Shown piece after piece: positions 16,353 to 26,559 of a DNA stretch of 64,000 nucleotides. The position numbers and the translations under genes were made by a program. The notes below the pieces were generated by a model, which searched no databases, was not told the DNA's origin, and saw nothing but the letters and a program-made list of their open reading frames with translations. The number at the start of each line of letters is the position of its first letter. Within the stretch, counting starts at the first letter, position 1. This stretch comes from Porphyromonas vaginalis (GTDB lineage: Bacteria > Bacteroidota > Bacteroidia > Bacteroidales > Porphyromonadaceae): NCBI RefSeq assembly GCF_958301595.1, contig NZ_CATQJU010000001.1:992001-1056000 (forward strand), in the 5' to 3' direction.

Positions 16353-17826
16353 GCTAAAGCCGATCATGCTCGTCGGAACAGGCTCCGACGTAGGGAAGTC
16401 CATCGTGGCGACAGGCATCTGTCGTATCTTGCTGCAGGAGGGGTATAAGCCTGCTCCCTTTAAGGCGCAAAACATGTCGCTCAATAGCTATCCCACCCCC
16501 GAAGAGGGCGAGATAGGTCGTGCGCAAGCAGTGCAGGCGGAGGCGTGTGGCATACCTTGTCACACCGATATGAACCCGATCCTCCTCAAGCCGACGGCCG
16601 ATCAGACGACGCAAGTGATCCTCAATGGCAAGGCGGTGGGCAATCAGTCGGCACGCTCTTACTTCAATGCGGAGCAGCGCAAGCCTCTCTTTGTAGAAGC
16701 GATGAAAGCGTTCGACAGGCTAGCGAGCCAGTACAACCCGATCGTGATAGAGGGTGCCGGCAGCATCTCGGAGGTCAACTTATGGCCCATGGACATTGTC
16801 AACATGCGGGTGGCACTGCGTACGGGTGCTGACGTTTACCTCGTGGCAGACATCGAGCGTGGGGGGATCTTCGGTAGCCTCTACGGGACGATCGAGCTCT
16901 TGCCCCCTGCAGAGCGCGCTGCGATCAAGGGGATCATCATCAATAAGTTTCGAGGCGACAGCTCGCTCTTTGACTCGGGGCGGGAGATCATTCAGGAGTT
17001 GACCAAAGTGCCAGTCGTGGGGCTGCTCCCTTACCTGCCCAATATGCAGATAGATGCTGAGGATGGGGTCTCCATCGATAGCTACGCTGCGCAGCCTCGA
17101 CCCGACACACTCAATGTGGCAGTGGTGCGACTGCCTCACATCTCCAACTTCACCGACTTTGACTCGCTACGCTTCATCTCTGGCGTCACGCTCTACTTCA
17201 CTTCCGATGCGGAGGCGCTGCGCCAGGCGGACATCATCATGCTCCCCGGGAGTAAGAACACGATCGACGACCTCCTCTGGCTACAAGCTGAGGGGCTCGA
17301 TGCGGTCATCCAGGCTCACCACAAGGCGGGCCGGCCACTCTATGGCATCTGCGGCGGTTATCAGATGATGGGTCTGCGCATCACCGACAGCGATGGCGTC
17401 GAGGGCGAGCCGCGTACCGTCTGTGGTTTAGGACTTCTACCCACAGAGACCACGCTGCAGAGCAATAAAGCGGTACGTACCTCCACTTTTACCTACCTCC
17501 CTACGGGTACTCCCGATTGTCAGGGCTACGAGATCCACTGCGGGGTGACGCAGCCCGTCGATGCGCCCGACTCACCGGTAGTTATGAGGGCTGGTGAAAC
17601 GCCCGACGGCTACTGGGTCTCTCCTCGCCTGTGGGGTAGCTACATGCACGGCATCTGGGACAATGAAGCGATCGTGCAGCAGATCCTGCACGAGGTAGCT
17701 CCGGATCGAACCTTCCACCTAGAGCGCACCTTTGCTACACGCGAAGCGGCTTACGACCGCCTCGCCGAGCACATGCGTCAGCATCTAGACATAGAGTATA
17801 TGCTACAAAGTCTGCGTAACGTATGA
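16345..17826 (+). CDS. cobQ: Cobyric acid synthase (glutamine-dependent)
   Basis: 493 residues. Amidates adenosylcobyrinic acid a,c-diamide at four side chains. N-terminal P-loop-like ATP site GTGSDVGKS (11-19), QAQNMSLN-type segment, GAGSISE, and a C-terminal class I glutamine amidotransferase with Cys336 (GICGGYQ) and His435 (MHGIWDN). The ATG at 16345 is preferred over an in-frame TTG at 16327: a GGAG lies 12 bases ahead and the family N-terminus starts there. Overlaps cobD by 4 bases (ATGA). Confidence 0.96.
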   Translation: MNKLKPIMLVGTGSDVGKSIVATGICRILLQEGYKPAPFKAQNMSLNSYPTPEEGEIGRAQAVQAEACGIPCHTDMNPILLKPTADQTTQVILNGKAVGNQSARSYFNAEQRKPLFVEAMKAFDRLASQYNPIVIEGAGSISEVNLWPMDIVNMRVALRTGADVYLVADIERGGIFGSLYGTIELLPPAERAAIKGIIINKFRGDSSLFDSGREIIQELTKVPVVGLLPYLPNMQIDAEDGVSIDSYAAQPRPDTLNVAVVRLPHISNFTDFDSLRFISGVTLYFTSDAEALRQADIIMLPGSKNTIDDLLWLQAEGLDAVIQAHHKAGRPLYGICGGYQMMGLRITDSDGVEGEPRTVCGLGLLPTETTLQSNKAVRTSTFTYLPTGTPDCQGYEIHCGVTQPVDAPDSPVVMRAGETPDGYWVSPRLWGSYMHGIWDNEAIVQQILHEVAPDRTFHLERTFATREAAYDRLAEHMRQHLDIEYMLQSLRNV

Positions 17827-18842
17827 TAGTAGGACACGGGGACGACCGATACAGCTACGGAGCGCTCGTGCGCTACGACTTCTCTAGCAATGTACCTTAC
17901 CGCAATCATGCGGGCGAAATTATAGACTATCTCTCAGGGAGGCTAGAGAGCTTGACACACTATCCAGACCCTCAGGCGAAGGAGTTGCGGGAGCTCTTGG
18001 CACAGCACTGGCACCTTGATCCCGACTGGCTACTAGTGACCAGTGGATCAACGGAGGCTTTTTACCTCTTAGCGCATCTCTTTGCGGGAGGCGAGACGCT
18101 CATCACCGTTCCCTCCTTTGCTGAGTATGAGGACGCTTGCCAGCTTTATCGCCATCACATTACCTATATCCCGACAAGCGATATAGCCAGCCAAAGTGCC
18201 TCTGTGGACCTTCTCTGGAGTGCTCTGCCAAACAATCCCGATGGTGAGATCTCGCATCGAGCTGCACTGCTCAACTATTGCTCGGCGCATCCAGATAGTT
18301 ACGTGATCGTGGACGAAGCCTACGCCGAGCTCTGTGCCGAGCCAGTGACGCTCCTAGACGAAGTGACGCATCACCCCAATCTGATCATCGTTCGTTCGCT
18401 GACCAAGAGCTTTGCGCTCCCAGGCATACGTCTCGGCTACATTGTTGCTCACCCCTCCTTGCTGGCACGCCTAGAGCCACTTCGCTCACCGTGGAGCGTC
18501 AATGCCCTTGCCCTAGAGGCGGGTGCTTACATCTGCCAGCATTACGAGCAGTTGCTACCTGATGCTGCGGGCTTGGTGCGGGAGGCGCAGCACCTCGCTC
18601 ACGAGGAGGCGCAGATCGCCGGTGTCTCGCTGATACCCAGTCCTACACCTTACTTCCTCGCTTGTCTAGATGAGGACCGAGGCGCCGCCGCTCAGCTCAA
18701 GGAGTACCTCGTCACGCAGCATGGAGTCTTGATCCGAGATGCGGCCAACTTCCGCTCGCTCACGCCTCGCCACTTCCGCCTCTCGGTGCAGTCTCCCGAA
18801 GCTGGTCAAGCGTTGCTCCGTGGTTTGTCAAGCTACTTATAG
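17823..18842 (+). CDS. cobD: Threonine-phosphate decarboxylase / CobD-type aminotransferase
   Basis: 339-residue PLP enzyme of fold type I. Expected to convert L-threonine-phosphate to (R)-1-amino-2-propanol phosphate, the aminopropanol arm of cobinamide. Seen: HGDDRYSYG N-terminus typical of CobD, DFSSNVPY, VTSGSTEAFYLL, DEAYAE, and the PLP lysine Lys195 in SLTKSFALPGIRLGY. Histidinol-phosphate aminotransferase is the close alternative, but the flanking cobQ and cbiB settle the role. Confidence 0.9.
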   Translation: MIVGHGDDRYSYGALVRYDFSSNVPYRNHAGEIIDYLSGRLESLTHYPDPQAKELRELLAQHWHLDPDWLLVTSGSTEAFYLLAHLFAGGETLITVPSFAEYEDACQLYRHHITYIPTSDIASQSASVDLLWSALPNNPDGEISHRAALLNYCSAHPDSYVIVDEAYAELCAEPVTLLDEVTHHPNLIIVRSLTKSFALPGIRLGYIVAHPSLLARLEPLRSPWSVNALALEAGAYICQHYEQLLPDAAGLVREAQHLAHEEAQIAGVSLIPSPTPYFLACLDEDRGAAAQLKEYLVTQHGVLIRDAANFRSLTPRHFRLSVQSPEAGQALLRGLSSYL

Positions 18843-18843
18843 T

Positions 18844-19758
18844 ATGTACCCGCTACTCTTCGGCCTGCTCCTCGACCTGCTCCTCGGTGATCCCCGCTGG
18901 GCACTCCATCCGATACGACTCTTTGGGCAGCTCATCGCATGGGGCGAGCGGTGGCTCAACCATCCGCCCCATCAGAAGGCAAAAGGCACACTCCTCGCCC
19001 TCACGCTCGTGCTGGGCGTCTGGGGCTTTTTCTATGCTGTCGAATGGCTCCTAGCGGACTATCGTTACGTCTTATTGGCTTGGCAGACGATCTTTTTCTT
19101 CTTTGCGATCTGCCCGCGGAGCTTGATCGGCGAAGCCTTGGCGGTAGAGCGTTATGTGGTGGCTGACGACCTCGAGGGGGCTCGCAAGCGTCTCTCGTGG
19201 ATCGTGGGTCGTGACACCTCGCAGCTCACCTTTGCGCAGATCCGCACCGCTGTGCTGGAGACACTTGCGGAGAATCTCTCCGACGGCGTCATCGCTCCGC
19301 TCTGCTTCTACGCTCTGGGTGGGGTGCCGCTCATGATGGCTTATAAAATGATCAATACGCTCGACTCCATGATCGGCTACAAAGATCAGCACTACAAAGA
19401 CTTCGGCTACTTTGCGGCACGTATCCTCGATGACGCTGCGAACTATATTCCGTCTCGTCTCACGGCGCTCCTGATGCTCCTCGTGGCTCCGAGTCGGCGA
19501 GCCGTGCGCACCGTGTGGCGGGATGCACGCAAGCATGCTAGTCCCAATTCGGGCTATCCCGAGTCGGCTCTGGCGGGTATCCTTGGGGTGCAGTTTGGCG
19601 GGCCCAACATCTACCACGGTATGCTCGTCGAGAAGCCCTATATCGGCACCCCGATCCATCCTGTCACTGCACAGACACTCCGACGCACCATCCGCATCGT
19701 CATCGCTGTCACGCTGCTCGCCAGTCTACTCGTTCTCCTCACCTATCTCTATCGCTAG
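18844..19758 (+). CDS. cbiB: Adenosylcobinamide-phosphate synthase
   Basis: 304-residue membrane protein joining adenosylcobyric acid and aminopropanol (phosphate). Seen: N-terminus MYPLLFGLLLDLLLGDP with the family HPIRLFGQ next, RDTSQL, AVLETLAENLSDGVIAPL, MINTLDSMIGYK and PSRLTALL. The ATG at 18844 follows the cobD stop by one base (TAGTATG). An upstream in-frame ATG at 18739 lies inside cobD and would add a charged non-membrane leader. Last gene of the operon. Confidence 0.95.
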   Translation: MYPLLFGLLLDLLLGDPRWALHPIRLFGQLIAWGERWLNHPPHQKAKGTLLALTLVLGVWGFFYAVEWLLADYRYVLLAWQTIFFFFAICPRSLIGEALAVERYVVADDLEGARKRLSWIVGRDTSQLTFAQIRTAVLETLAENLSDGVIAPLCFYALGGVPLMMAYKMINTLDSMIGYKDQHYKDFGYFAARILDDAANYIPSRLTALLMLLVAPSRRAVRTVWRDARKHASPNSGYPESALAGILGVQFGGPNIYHGMLVEKPYIGTPIHPVTAQTLRRTIRIVIAVTLLASLLVLLTYLYR

Positions 19759-19851
19759 AAATCGGCAAAAGGCTAAAAGCCAAAGACTAGAGACTCTAGT
19801 GCCACTGGGATCACTAGCCCTCCTAGCGAAAGTCTCTAACCTCTAACCACT

Positions 19852-20140
19852 ATTTACACATCTTTACGGGGAAATTTGTCCGATTCCCTCCTTTCTCGAA
19901 TATCCACGTGGGGAATCTCAAATCTCCACGTGGATGTTTTTTATTTTCCACGTGGGGGCGTTTTGATTCTTCCGAAGTTTCATTTGATTCTTCCGAAGTT
20001 TTATTTCATTCCTCCGAAGAATTTTTTATTCTCCACGTGGGGATTTCGAAATATCCACGTGGAAATCAGTTTTCTCCGACACAGCACCGCCTCGACATGT
20101 AGTCAGATCTAAATAATTGTAACGAGCCGGCGCTGAATTT
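19852..20140 (-). repeat. CCACGTGG element, copy 2 (inverted)
   Basis: Same element as 3783-4068 on the opposite strand. CCACGTGG starts at 19904, 19926, 19948, 20033 and 20055, i.e. spacing 22, 22, 85, 22, the exact mirror of the other copies. The TTCCGAAG/CCTCCGAAG tandem units lie between 19970 and 20020. It sits between the cobalamin operon and nrnA; the rest of the gap 19759-20264 holds CTCTAAC and GGCTGTTGGCTGTT words. Confidence 0.9.
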
Positions 20141-20231
20141 CCCCTACTTTTTGGCTGTTGGCTGTTGCCCGTAGGCTAGGGGCTACTAGTGCCACTCGAA
20201 TCTAATCTCTAACATCTAACCTCTAATTTCG

Positions 20232-20239
20232 TATCTTTG
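20232..20239 (+). promoter_or_regulatory. -7 box of nrnA
   Basis: TATCTTTG, 26 bases before the ATG at 20265. Confidence 0.55.
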
Positions 20240-20264
20240 CGGGTGTATACCTTTCCCGATCTCT

Positions 20265-21344
20265 ATGTCGCAGCTGAGCAATAGACCTTTATCAGACACT
20301 CTGGATCTTACCTCCCTAGGAGGCGAGGGTGAGCGTCGTGTCGTCATCGTAGGACACAAGTCGCCCGACGGGGACTGCATAGGCAGTGCCTTGGCTCTAC
20401 GTAGCTATCTGCTAGCACGCGGTGCTAACGAGGTCTCTATCATGGTCGTGGGGCGTATGCCGGACAACCTCCTCTGGCTCCCTGGCGCTGAGACGATACA
20501 TCAGCTCTCACCGCAGAGCGACTTAGAGCCGATACGTCATATATTGGCTCAAGCTAGGCTACTGCTTTTGGTCGACTTCAACCATTTGGGGCGCATCGGC
20601 AACCCGCTTGAGCCCTTGATCGCTGAGGTCGTGCGTAAGCCCGAGGTGCGCTCCGTGATGATAGACCATCATCCAGAGCCTGAGATGGGACTGGTCGATG
20701 AGATGTATAGCGACACCTCGGCGTGTGCTACGGGCTTCCTCATAGCGGAGCTACTTGGTGGTGAGTCGAGAGAGCTAGAGCTACATGGCGGTGCCGATAT
20801 GGCGACCTGCTTGCTGGCAGCGACCTATACCGATACGGGACTCTTGCGACATGGCCAGATTACGCCGACGCTCTTTAGGACCATCGCTCATCTCCTAGAG
20901 GTCGGTGCAAGGCATGAGGAGATCGTGCTACGGATCTTCAAGAGTGACAAGCTGAGCCGACAGCGCCTCCTCGGCTATATCATCAACGAGCGCACGACTT
21001 ACGACCTCGATCTAGGGGTGGCGGTCTTTACGCTCAGACAGGAAGACTTTGACCGCTTTGGCATAGAGCCTGGAGATACAGAGGGTCTTGTTAATGTGCC
21101 CCTTGATGTGGCGGGTATACGAGCAGTTGCGTTCCTTAGGGAGCAACGTGATCCCGACGAACCAGTTAAGATCTCACTGCGCTCGCAAGGTAACTTGCCT
21201 GTCAATGAGGTGGCGAGCAAACTCTTTGATGGGGGCGGGCATCTGAACGCTGCAGGTGCTGAGTACCAAGGCACGCTGTCGGATGCGCTAGCACTCGTGT
21301 GGCAGGGACTGCGCCAGCTCGTACAGGATTACCCGGGTTGTTAG
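20265..21344 (+). CDS. nrnA: DHH-family phosphoesterase (NrnA-like oligoribonuclease/pAp phosphatase)
   Basis: 359 residues. DHH domain with GHKSPDGDCIGSA (first metal ligands), LVDFNH, and MIDHHPEPE (Asp134-His135-His136); the C-terminal DHHA1 domain has DGGGHLNAAGAE (His326). Such enzymes degrade nano-RNA and 3',5'-pAp, and some hydrolyse pApA from c-di-AMP. This genome segment also encodes a c-di-AMP synthase and a PgpH-type phosphodiesterase, so a role in the last step of c-di-AMP turnover is plausible. Followed by DUF4827 and glmM. In 21345-21383 there is a run of AGATTAGAAGTTAGAA words. Confidence 0.9.
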   Translation: MSQLSNRPLSDTLDLTSLGGEGERRVVIVGHKSPDGDCIGSALALRSYLLARGANEVSIMVVGRMPDNLLWLPGAETIHQLSPQSDLEPIRHILAQARLLLLVDFNHLGRIGNPLEPLIAEVVRKPEVRSVMIDHHPEPEMGLVDEMYSDTSACATGFLIAELLGGESRELELHGGADMATCLLAATYTDTGLLRHGQITPTLFRTIAHLLEVGARHEEIVLRIFKSDKLSRQRLLGYIINERTTYDLDLGVAVFTLRQEDFDRFGIEPGDTEGLVNVPLDVAGIRAVAFLREQRDPDEPVKISLRSQGNLPVNEVASKLFDGGGHLNAAGAEYQGTLSDALALVWQGLRQLVQDYPGC

Positions 21345-21383
21345 AGATTAGAAGTTAGAAATTAGAGATTAGACAATAGATAT

Positions 21384-22013
21384 ATGAAAGCAACAAACCA
21401 TACCATCACCACCCTTGTGACACTCGTCCTGATGCTCCTACTGGGGCAGGGTGCCTTGACCAGCTGTCGCGATAAGCAGCATATCAAGTCGCTCTCGGAG
21501 ATGCTACGCGACGAGAAGAAGATGATAGACAACTTCGTCCAGGAGCAAGGAATGAACGTGCAGGAGGGTGCCGAGGAGCAGCGCGAGTTTGACCCCAATG
21601 TGTGGTACAAGTTCCCCAATGGCGTCTACATGCAGGTCCTCAACAAAGGTGGCGAGCTGGCCAAGCCTGAGCGTACGCGCGTCATGCTACGTATGAAAGG
21701 TCGCTTCATCGCACCAAACTACAACCACGCCTTTGACAACCTCTCTAAGGGTTACCAGCAGTCTACGGAGTTTATCTACGTCAATACCCGCGACCGTACG
21801 GGTTCTGTCCACTATAAGCTGATCCAAGAGCAATACGGCCACTCCATCGATGCGCTAATGTGTGAGGGCGTCGCCTATCCGCTCACGATGGTGGGCGATG
21901 GTGCTAGGATACGTCTTCTCGTTCCCTTCCTCCTCGGGCCCAATGTCGCATACAATGCGGGTGCACCGATGTATTGCGAGGAGGTATGGTACCAGTTTGT
22001 AGAGGAGGCCTAG
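21384..22013 (+). CDS. DUF4827-type lipoprotein
   Basis: 209 residues. Signal peptide with a lipobox-like GALTSC (Cys about 28). The mature part starts with an acidic/basic helix (SLSEMLRDEKKMIDNFVQEQGM) and then resembles an FKBP-like fold (VYMQVLNKGGE, VMLRMKGRF, LMCEGVAYPLTMVGDGARIRLLVPFLLG). The neighbourhood nrnA-DUF4827-glmM is one I recall from other Bacteroidales. Envelope location is inferred; no prolyl-isomerase activity can be claimed from sequence. Confidence 0.75.
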   Translation: MKATNHTITTLVTLVLMLLLGQGALTSCRDKQHIKSLSEMLRDEKKMIDNFVQEQGMNVQEGAEEQREFDPNVWYKFPNGVYMQVLNKGGELAKPERTRVMLRMKGRFIAPNYNHAFDNLSKGYQQSTEFIYVNTRDRTGSVHYKLIQEQYGHSIDALMCEGVAYPLTMVGDGARIRLLVPFLLGPNVAYNAGAPMYCEEVWYQFVEEA

Positions 22014-22095
22014 CGTCCTACGGACCTCTTAGGTGCTGTCTCGTGATACGGGACGCAAACTATTCATTTTTGCAACAACACACTTAATCAAAACT

Positions 22096-23493
22096 ATGAC
22101 GGTCATCAAATCAATCTCTGGAATACGTGGCACGGTCGGAGGCTCTCCGACAGACGGCTTCAACCCACTGACGATAGCACACTTTGTCGTGGGGTATGCA
22201 CAGCACATCAAGCTCTACGAGTCTATCAGCAGACCAACCATCGTGGTGGGACGCGACGCCAGACTATCGGGAGAGATGGTGCAGCAAGTGGTCATAGGCA
22301 CGCTGCTTGGTATGGGCTGCGATGTAATCAATATAGGACTGGCTACGACACCCACTACGGAGATGGCTGTCTTAGGACACCGTGCCAACGGCGGAATCAT
22401 CATCACCGCTTCGCACAACCCGATCCAGTGGAACGCGCTGAAGTTCCTAGGTAGCGACGGCACCTTCCTCAATGCAGATCGTGGCAACGAAGTGCTACGT
22501 CTCTCGGAGGATCACACCGTGCCTTTTGCTTCGGTAGAAGATTTGGGACAGGTCATCTCGACCGACTCGTATCTGCAGAAGCATATCGACGCAATCCTCG
22601 CACTGCCCGAGGTGGACGTGGAGGCTATCCGCAAGGCTGAGCTGACTGTCGCCTACGATCCGATCAACTCGGTCGGAGCTATCGCTCTGCCCCCGCTCTT
22701 TGAGGCACTGGGCGTCAAGCAGTGGAGAGGGATCAACGACACCCCCGACGGTAAGTTTGCGCACAACCCGGAGCCACTACCCAGCCACCTCGTAGATCTC
22801 TGCGAGCTGGTACGCATAGCACGTGCCGATGTAGGCTTTTCGGTCGACCCAGACGTGGATCGCCTAGCGATCATTGACGAGACGGGGCACCCCTTTGGCG
22901 AGGAGTACACACTGGTCTCTGTCGCTGACTACCTCCTAGGCTATCATGAGGGTGGCAACACGGTCTCCAACATGAGTTCGACACGCGCTCTGCGCGACAT
23001 CACCGAGCAGCATGGCGGTAGCTACACGCCCGCAGCGGTCGGCGAGGTCAACGTGGTCAAGCGTATGCGAGAGACCGATGCACTCATCGGCGGCGAGGGC
23101 AATGGCGGTGTCATCTATCCGCATCTGCATGCCGGACGCGATGCGCTCGTCGGCATCGCGCTCTTCCTCACGCACTTGGCAAAGAGCGGCGAGACAGTTA
23201 GCCTGCTACGTAAGCGCTACCCCGACTACGCCATGTGCAAGCGTCGTGTGGAGCTACCTGCGGGGACGGATGCGGTAGCCCTCTTTGCAAACTTAGAGCG
23301 TGAGGTCGCCTCGCTGAAGCCCCTGACAGAGGATGGTCTGAAGATCGACTTCGACGACTCGTGGGTGCAGGTACGTCCCAGCAATACGGAGCCGATAGTC
23401 CGTGTCTATACGGAGGCTCCCACCGAGGAGGCTGCCTCGGCACTGGCTGATGAGTACGTCTCTCTCGTCGAGCAGCAGCTAGCCCGCAAGTAG
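22096..23493 (+). CDS. glmM: Phosphoglucosamine mutase
   Basis: 465 residues. Converts glucosamine-6-phosphate to glucosamine-1-phosphate for UDP-GlcNAc, hence peptidoglycan and LPS. Seen: ISGIRGTVGG at the N-terminus, the phosphoserine loop TASHNPIQWN with Ser106, the metal-binding DPDVDR (251-256), the sugar-binding GGEGNGGV, and the phosphate loop RPSNTEPIVR. The ATG at 22096 is chosen because family members begin right at this motif; in-frame codons from 22033 add an unrelated leader. Phosphomannomutase is the alternative within the same superfamily. Confidence 0.88.
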   Translation: MTVIKSISGIRGTVGGSPTDGFNPLTIAHFVVGYAQHIKLYESISRPTIVVGRDARLSGEMVQQVVIGTLLGMGCDVINIGLATTPTTEMAVLGHRANGGIIITASHNPIQWNALKFLGSDGTFLNADRGNEVLRLSEDHTVPFASVEDLGQVISTDSYLQKHIDAILALPEVDVEAIRKAELTVAYDPINSVGAIALPPLFEALGVKQWRGINDTPDGKFAHNPEPLPSHLVDLCELVRIARADVGFSVDPDVDRLAIIDETGHPFGEEYTLVSVADYLLGYHEGGNTVSNMSSTRALRDITEQHGGSYTPAAVGEVNVVKRMRETDALIGGEGNGGVIYPHLHAGRDALVGIALFLTHLAKSGETVSLLRKRYPDYAMCKRRVELPAGTDAVALFANLEREVASLKPLTEDGLKIDFDDSWVQVRPSNTEPIVRVYTEAPTEEAASALADEYVSLVEQQLARK

Positions 23494-23496
23494 CCT

Positions 23497-24967
23497 ATGG
23501 CAAGAGGTCGCAAAGAGCCTAGATATCTAGACGATGTACTCATCGAGCGGATGGGTGCCGAGGGGCAATGTGTAGCACATGTCGAGGACAAGGTGCTCTT
23601 CGTCCCCTATGCGGCACCAGGTGACCGCTGTCGCATACGTGTAGGTCGCTCCAAGCGGAGCTATATGACAGGCACCATCGAGGAGCTGCTAGAACCTTCG
23701 CCACTGCGTGTGGAGCCTCGCTGTGAGGTCTTTGGCACTTGTGGCGGCTGCAAGTGGCAGCAGCTACCCTACGAGGAGCAGCTTCGTGGCAAAGCGCAGC
23801 AAGCTGCAGACGCGATGACCCGCATCGGACACATAGCAATCGAAGAGACCGAGCCGATTGTAGGTTGTGAGGATCCGTGGCACTACCGCAACAAGGTCGA
23901 GTTCACCTTTAGCAAGAAGCGCTGGCTCACCGAGGAGGAGCTCAAAAGCTTGCCCGAGGAGGCGAGCGAACAGGAGCTTTGCGGGGTGGGCTTTCACAAG
24001 GCTGGTATGTTTGACAAGGTACTAGACCTGCATGGCGTGACTTGTCAGATAGCCGACCCGATAGCTTCGGAGATACGAGACTATCTCAATGACTACTGCC
24101 TAGCGCGCTGGGAGGAGTACCCTTACTACGACCAGAGAGCGCACGAGGGTGTGATGCGAACGCTCCTGATCCGCACCACGACCCTGGGCGGGCTGATGGT
24201 TTTGATTGCTTTTGCTGAGGGCACCGAGGAGCTGCGCGTACAGCTCCTCGAGGCACTGCGTGTGCGCTTCCCCCAGATCACGTCACTCTACTACATGGTC
24301 AATACGAAGCTCAACGACAGCCTAGCCGACCTCCCAGCGCAGCTCTACAGCGGCGCGCCATACATCGAGGAGGATATGCACGGCTTGCGTTACCGTATCG
24401 GACCTAAGTCCTTCTATCAGACGAATAGTCGGCAGGCGGAGCGACTCTATGAGAAGGTGCGTGAATATGCTCAGCTCACGGGCGATGAGGTGGTCTACGA
24501 CCTCTACACAGGTGCTGGGACGATTGCCAACTACTTGGCACAAAGCTGTCGTTCTGTCATCGGGATCGAGTATGTGCCAGAGGCTGTCGAGGATGCGTTT
24601 GTCAATAGAGACCAGAATGGGATTGTCAATTCCACATTCTACGCTGGAGATATGAAGGCTATCCTGACAGATGACTTCGTCGCAGCGCATGGTCGTCCTG
24701 ATGTTCTGGTGACCGACCCGCCACGTGCAGGTATGGATGCGCCCGTCGTAGAGGTAATCCTGCGGGCGGCTCCACAGCGCATCGTCTATGTCAGTTGCAA
24801 CCCTGCGACCCAGGCACGAGACTTAGCTCTTCTTACGGCTGAGGGGCAGTACAGAGCCGTGAAGGCTTGCGCTGTCGACATGTTTCCCCATACGCATCAC
24901 GTGGAGACGGTAGCTCTGTTGTCCAAACTAAATACAGAACATCATTTAGATATAGAAATAGGGGAAG

Positions 24968-24978
<11 letters not shown>
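23497..24978 (+). CDS. rlmD: 23S rRNA (uracil-5-)-methyltransferase RlmD/RumA type
   Basis: 493 residues. TRAM domain (~10-65), [4Fe-4S] cysteines Cys76, Cys82, Cys85 (CEVFGTCGGCKW) with a later fourth ligand, SAM-binding VYDLYTGAGTIANY, TDPPRAGMD, catalytic Cys434 in YVSCNPAT, and FPHTHHVETVALL near the end. Methylates a uridine of 23S rRNA from SAM. Anomaly: the last ~20 codons from ~24915 are AT-rich, unlike the rest, and continue into the next gene, which overlaps by 11 bases. The 3' end looks replaced by foreign DNA. The usual conserved end (VETVALLSK) is intact. Confidence 0.92.
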
Positions 24979-25447
<469 letters not shown>

Positions 25448-25751
25448 TTACAGTCGATATGTTCCTACAAACGAGAGCCAATCTTTGATATGTTTCCATC
25501 TACGAGCGTGGATATGTTCCCCATAACCATAGGGGTTGAGCATGTGGTGCTACTGGAGCGTACTGAGTAGCAGGAGAAGAGCGCATAGGATCGAATAGTA
25601 AGAATTGCTTAACTTCGCACAAGAAACGGCAGATTACAGCGCCCATCGCCAAAAGCATCGTCAGTCGCTTACGACTAAGTCTGGATATGCCTCTGGACAC
25701 TGTATGAAGACAAGTCATATATCCCAACTCTAATCACAAAACATATAGACT
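25448..25751. other. Gap after the acquired tract; possible gene remnant
   Basis: Near-repeats GATATGTTCC (25456, 25511) and GATATGTTTCC (25486). On the minus strand 25500-25727 stays open for 75 codons with one hydrophobic stretch and a Pro/Ala/Gln-rich tail resembling the linker of the GYF protein next door. It could be a decayed relative of that gene, but no start signal or domain is clear, so I do not call it a gene. Confidence 0.3.
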
Positions 25752-26285
25752 ATGAAACAGTACTATCTCGTCATCAATGGGGAGAAGAGTGGCCCGTTTA
25801 CCATCGACCAGCTGGCTACACAGCAGCTCACCCCTGAGACTCCTGTATGGACAGAGGGCATGAGTGACTGGATGCCGGCACAGCAGGTCGCTGAGCTTAG
25901 CTCATTCTTTGCACCACAGACTCCAGGACCAGAGATGGCTCAGCCCACAGTTCCTCCACAGGCGCCGGCTTACAACGCTGCTCCTTCCTATGGCAATCCC
26001 CAGCCTCAGACGCCAAACGGTCAGGTTATGCCTCCCAACTACCTCGTCTGGAGCATCCTCGTGACGCTCCTCTGCTGTTTGCCTGGTGGAATCGTCGCCA
26101 TCGTCTACTCAACGCAGGTCTCCTCTCGCTTCCTACAGGGCGACTACGAGGGTGCTAATGCTTCGAGCCGCAACGCTCGCAAGTGGGCGATTATCTCAGC
26201 CGTCGCGGGAGCAGTGATTGGTATCATATACGCAATTATCATTGCTGTCACAGGAGCTTCCGCCTTTGCCTTGAGTCAATACTAA
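25752..26285 (+). CDS. GYF_2 plus CD225/dispanin membrane protein
   Basis: 177 residues. Residues 1-~55 form a GYF_2 domain (YYLVINGEKSGPFTIDQL, WTEGMSDWMPAQQV). A Pro/Gln/Ala-rich linker runs to ~95. The C-terminal CD225 region has two membrane helices (YLVWSILVTLLCCLPGGIVAIVYS; AIISAVAGAVIGIIYAIIIAV) with the family's SSRFLQGDYEGANASSRNARKW between. GYF domains bind Pro-rich peptides, so it is probably a membrane adaptor. It has no operon partner. Confidence 0.88.
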   Translation: MKQYYLVINGEKSGPFTIDQLATQQLTPETPVWTEGMSDWMPAQQVAELSSFFAPQTPGPEMAQPTVPPQAPAYNAAPSYGNPQPQTPNGQVMPPNYLVWSILVTLLCCLPGGIVAIVYSTQVSSRFLQGDYEGANASSRNARKWAIISAVAGAVIGIIYAIIIAVTGASAFALSQY

Positions 26286-26327
26286 AGGCATGGTGTAGAC
26301 CTATTCGATAGTTCTATCAAGTCAAAA

Positions 26328-26359
26328 GAGAGGGAGTCCCCGTGGTGGGGCTCCCTCTC
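26328..26359 (+). terminator. Stem-loop after the GYF/CD225 gene
   Basis: GAGAGGGAG-T-CCCC (26328-26341) pairs with GGGGCTCCCTCTC (26347-26359). It begins 43 bases after the stop. The gap to 26560 is otherwise gene-free, with a weaker hairpin (ACACGG...CCGTGT, ~26413-26437). Confidence 0.8.
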
Positions 26360-26559
26360 GTCGCTTCTGTTCAATTTACAACTAAAACTAATCACAAAAC
26401 AGTCTTGCCACACGGAGCCTTATGGGCTCGCCGTGTATGAAGTGTGTACGGTACTCACGTATGGTCACGCTTCGCAAGTTGCTACAGTTACGTGTAGCCC
26501 GTTTGTAGGTACTTATTGAAAGGTTAAGTAGATGGGTCTAGGTGTACAAGAGACAAGAG

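Noticed and set aside
25500-25727. Small minus-strand gene next to the GYF protein
   Set aside because: One hydrophobic stretch and a Pro/Ala tail are suggestive of a remnant, but there is no ribosome site, promoter or recognisable domain.
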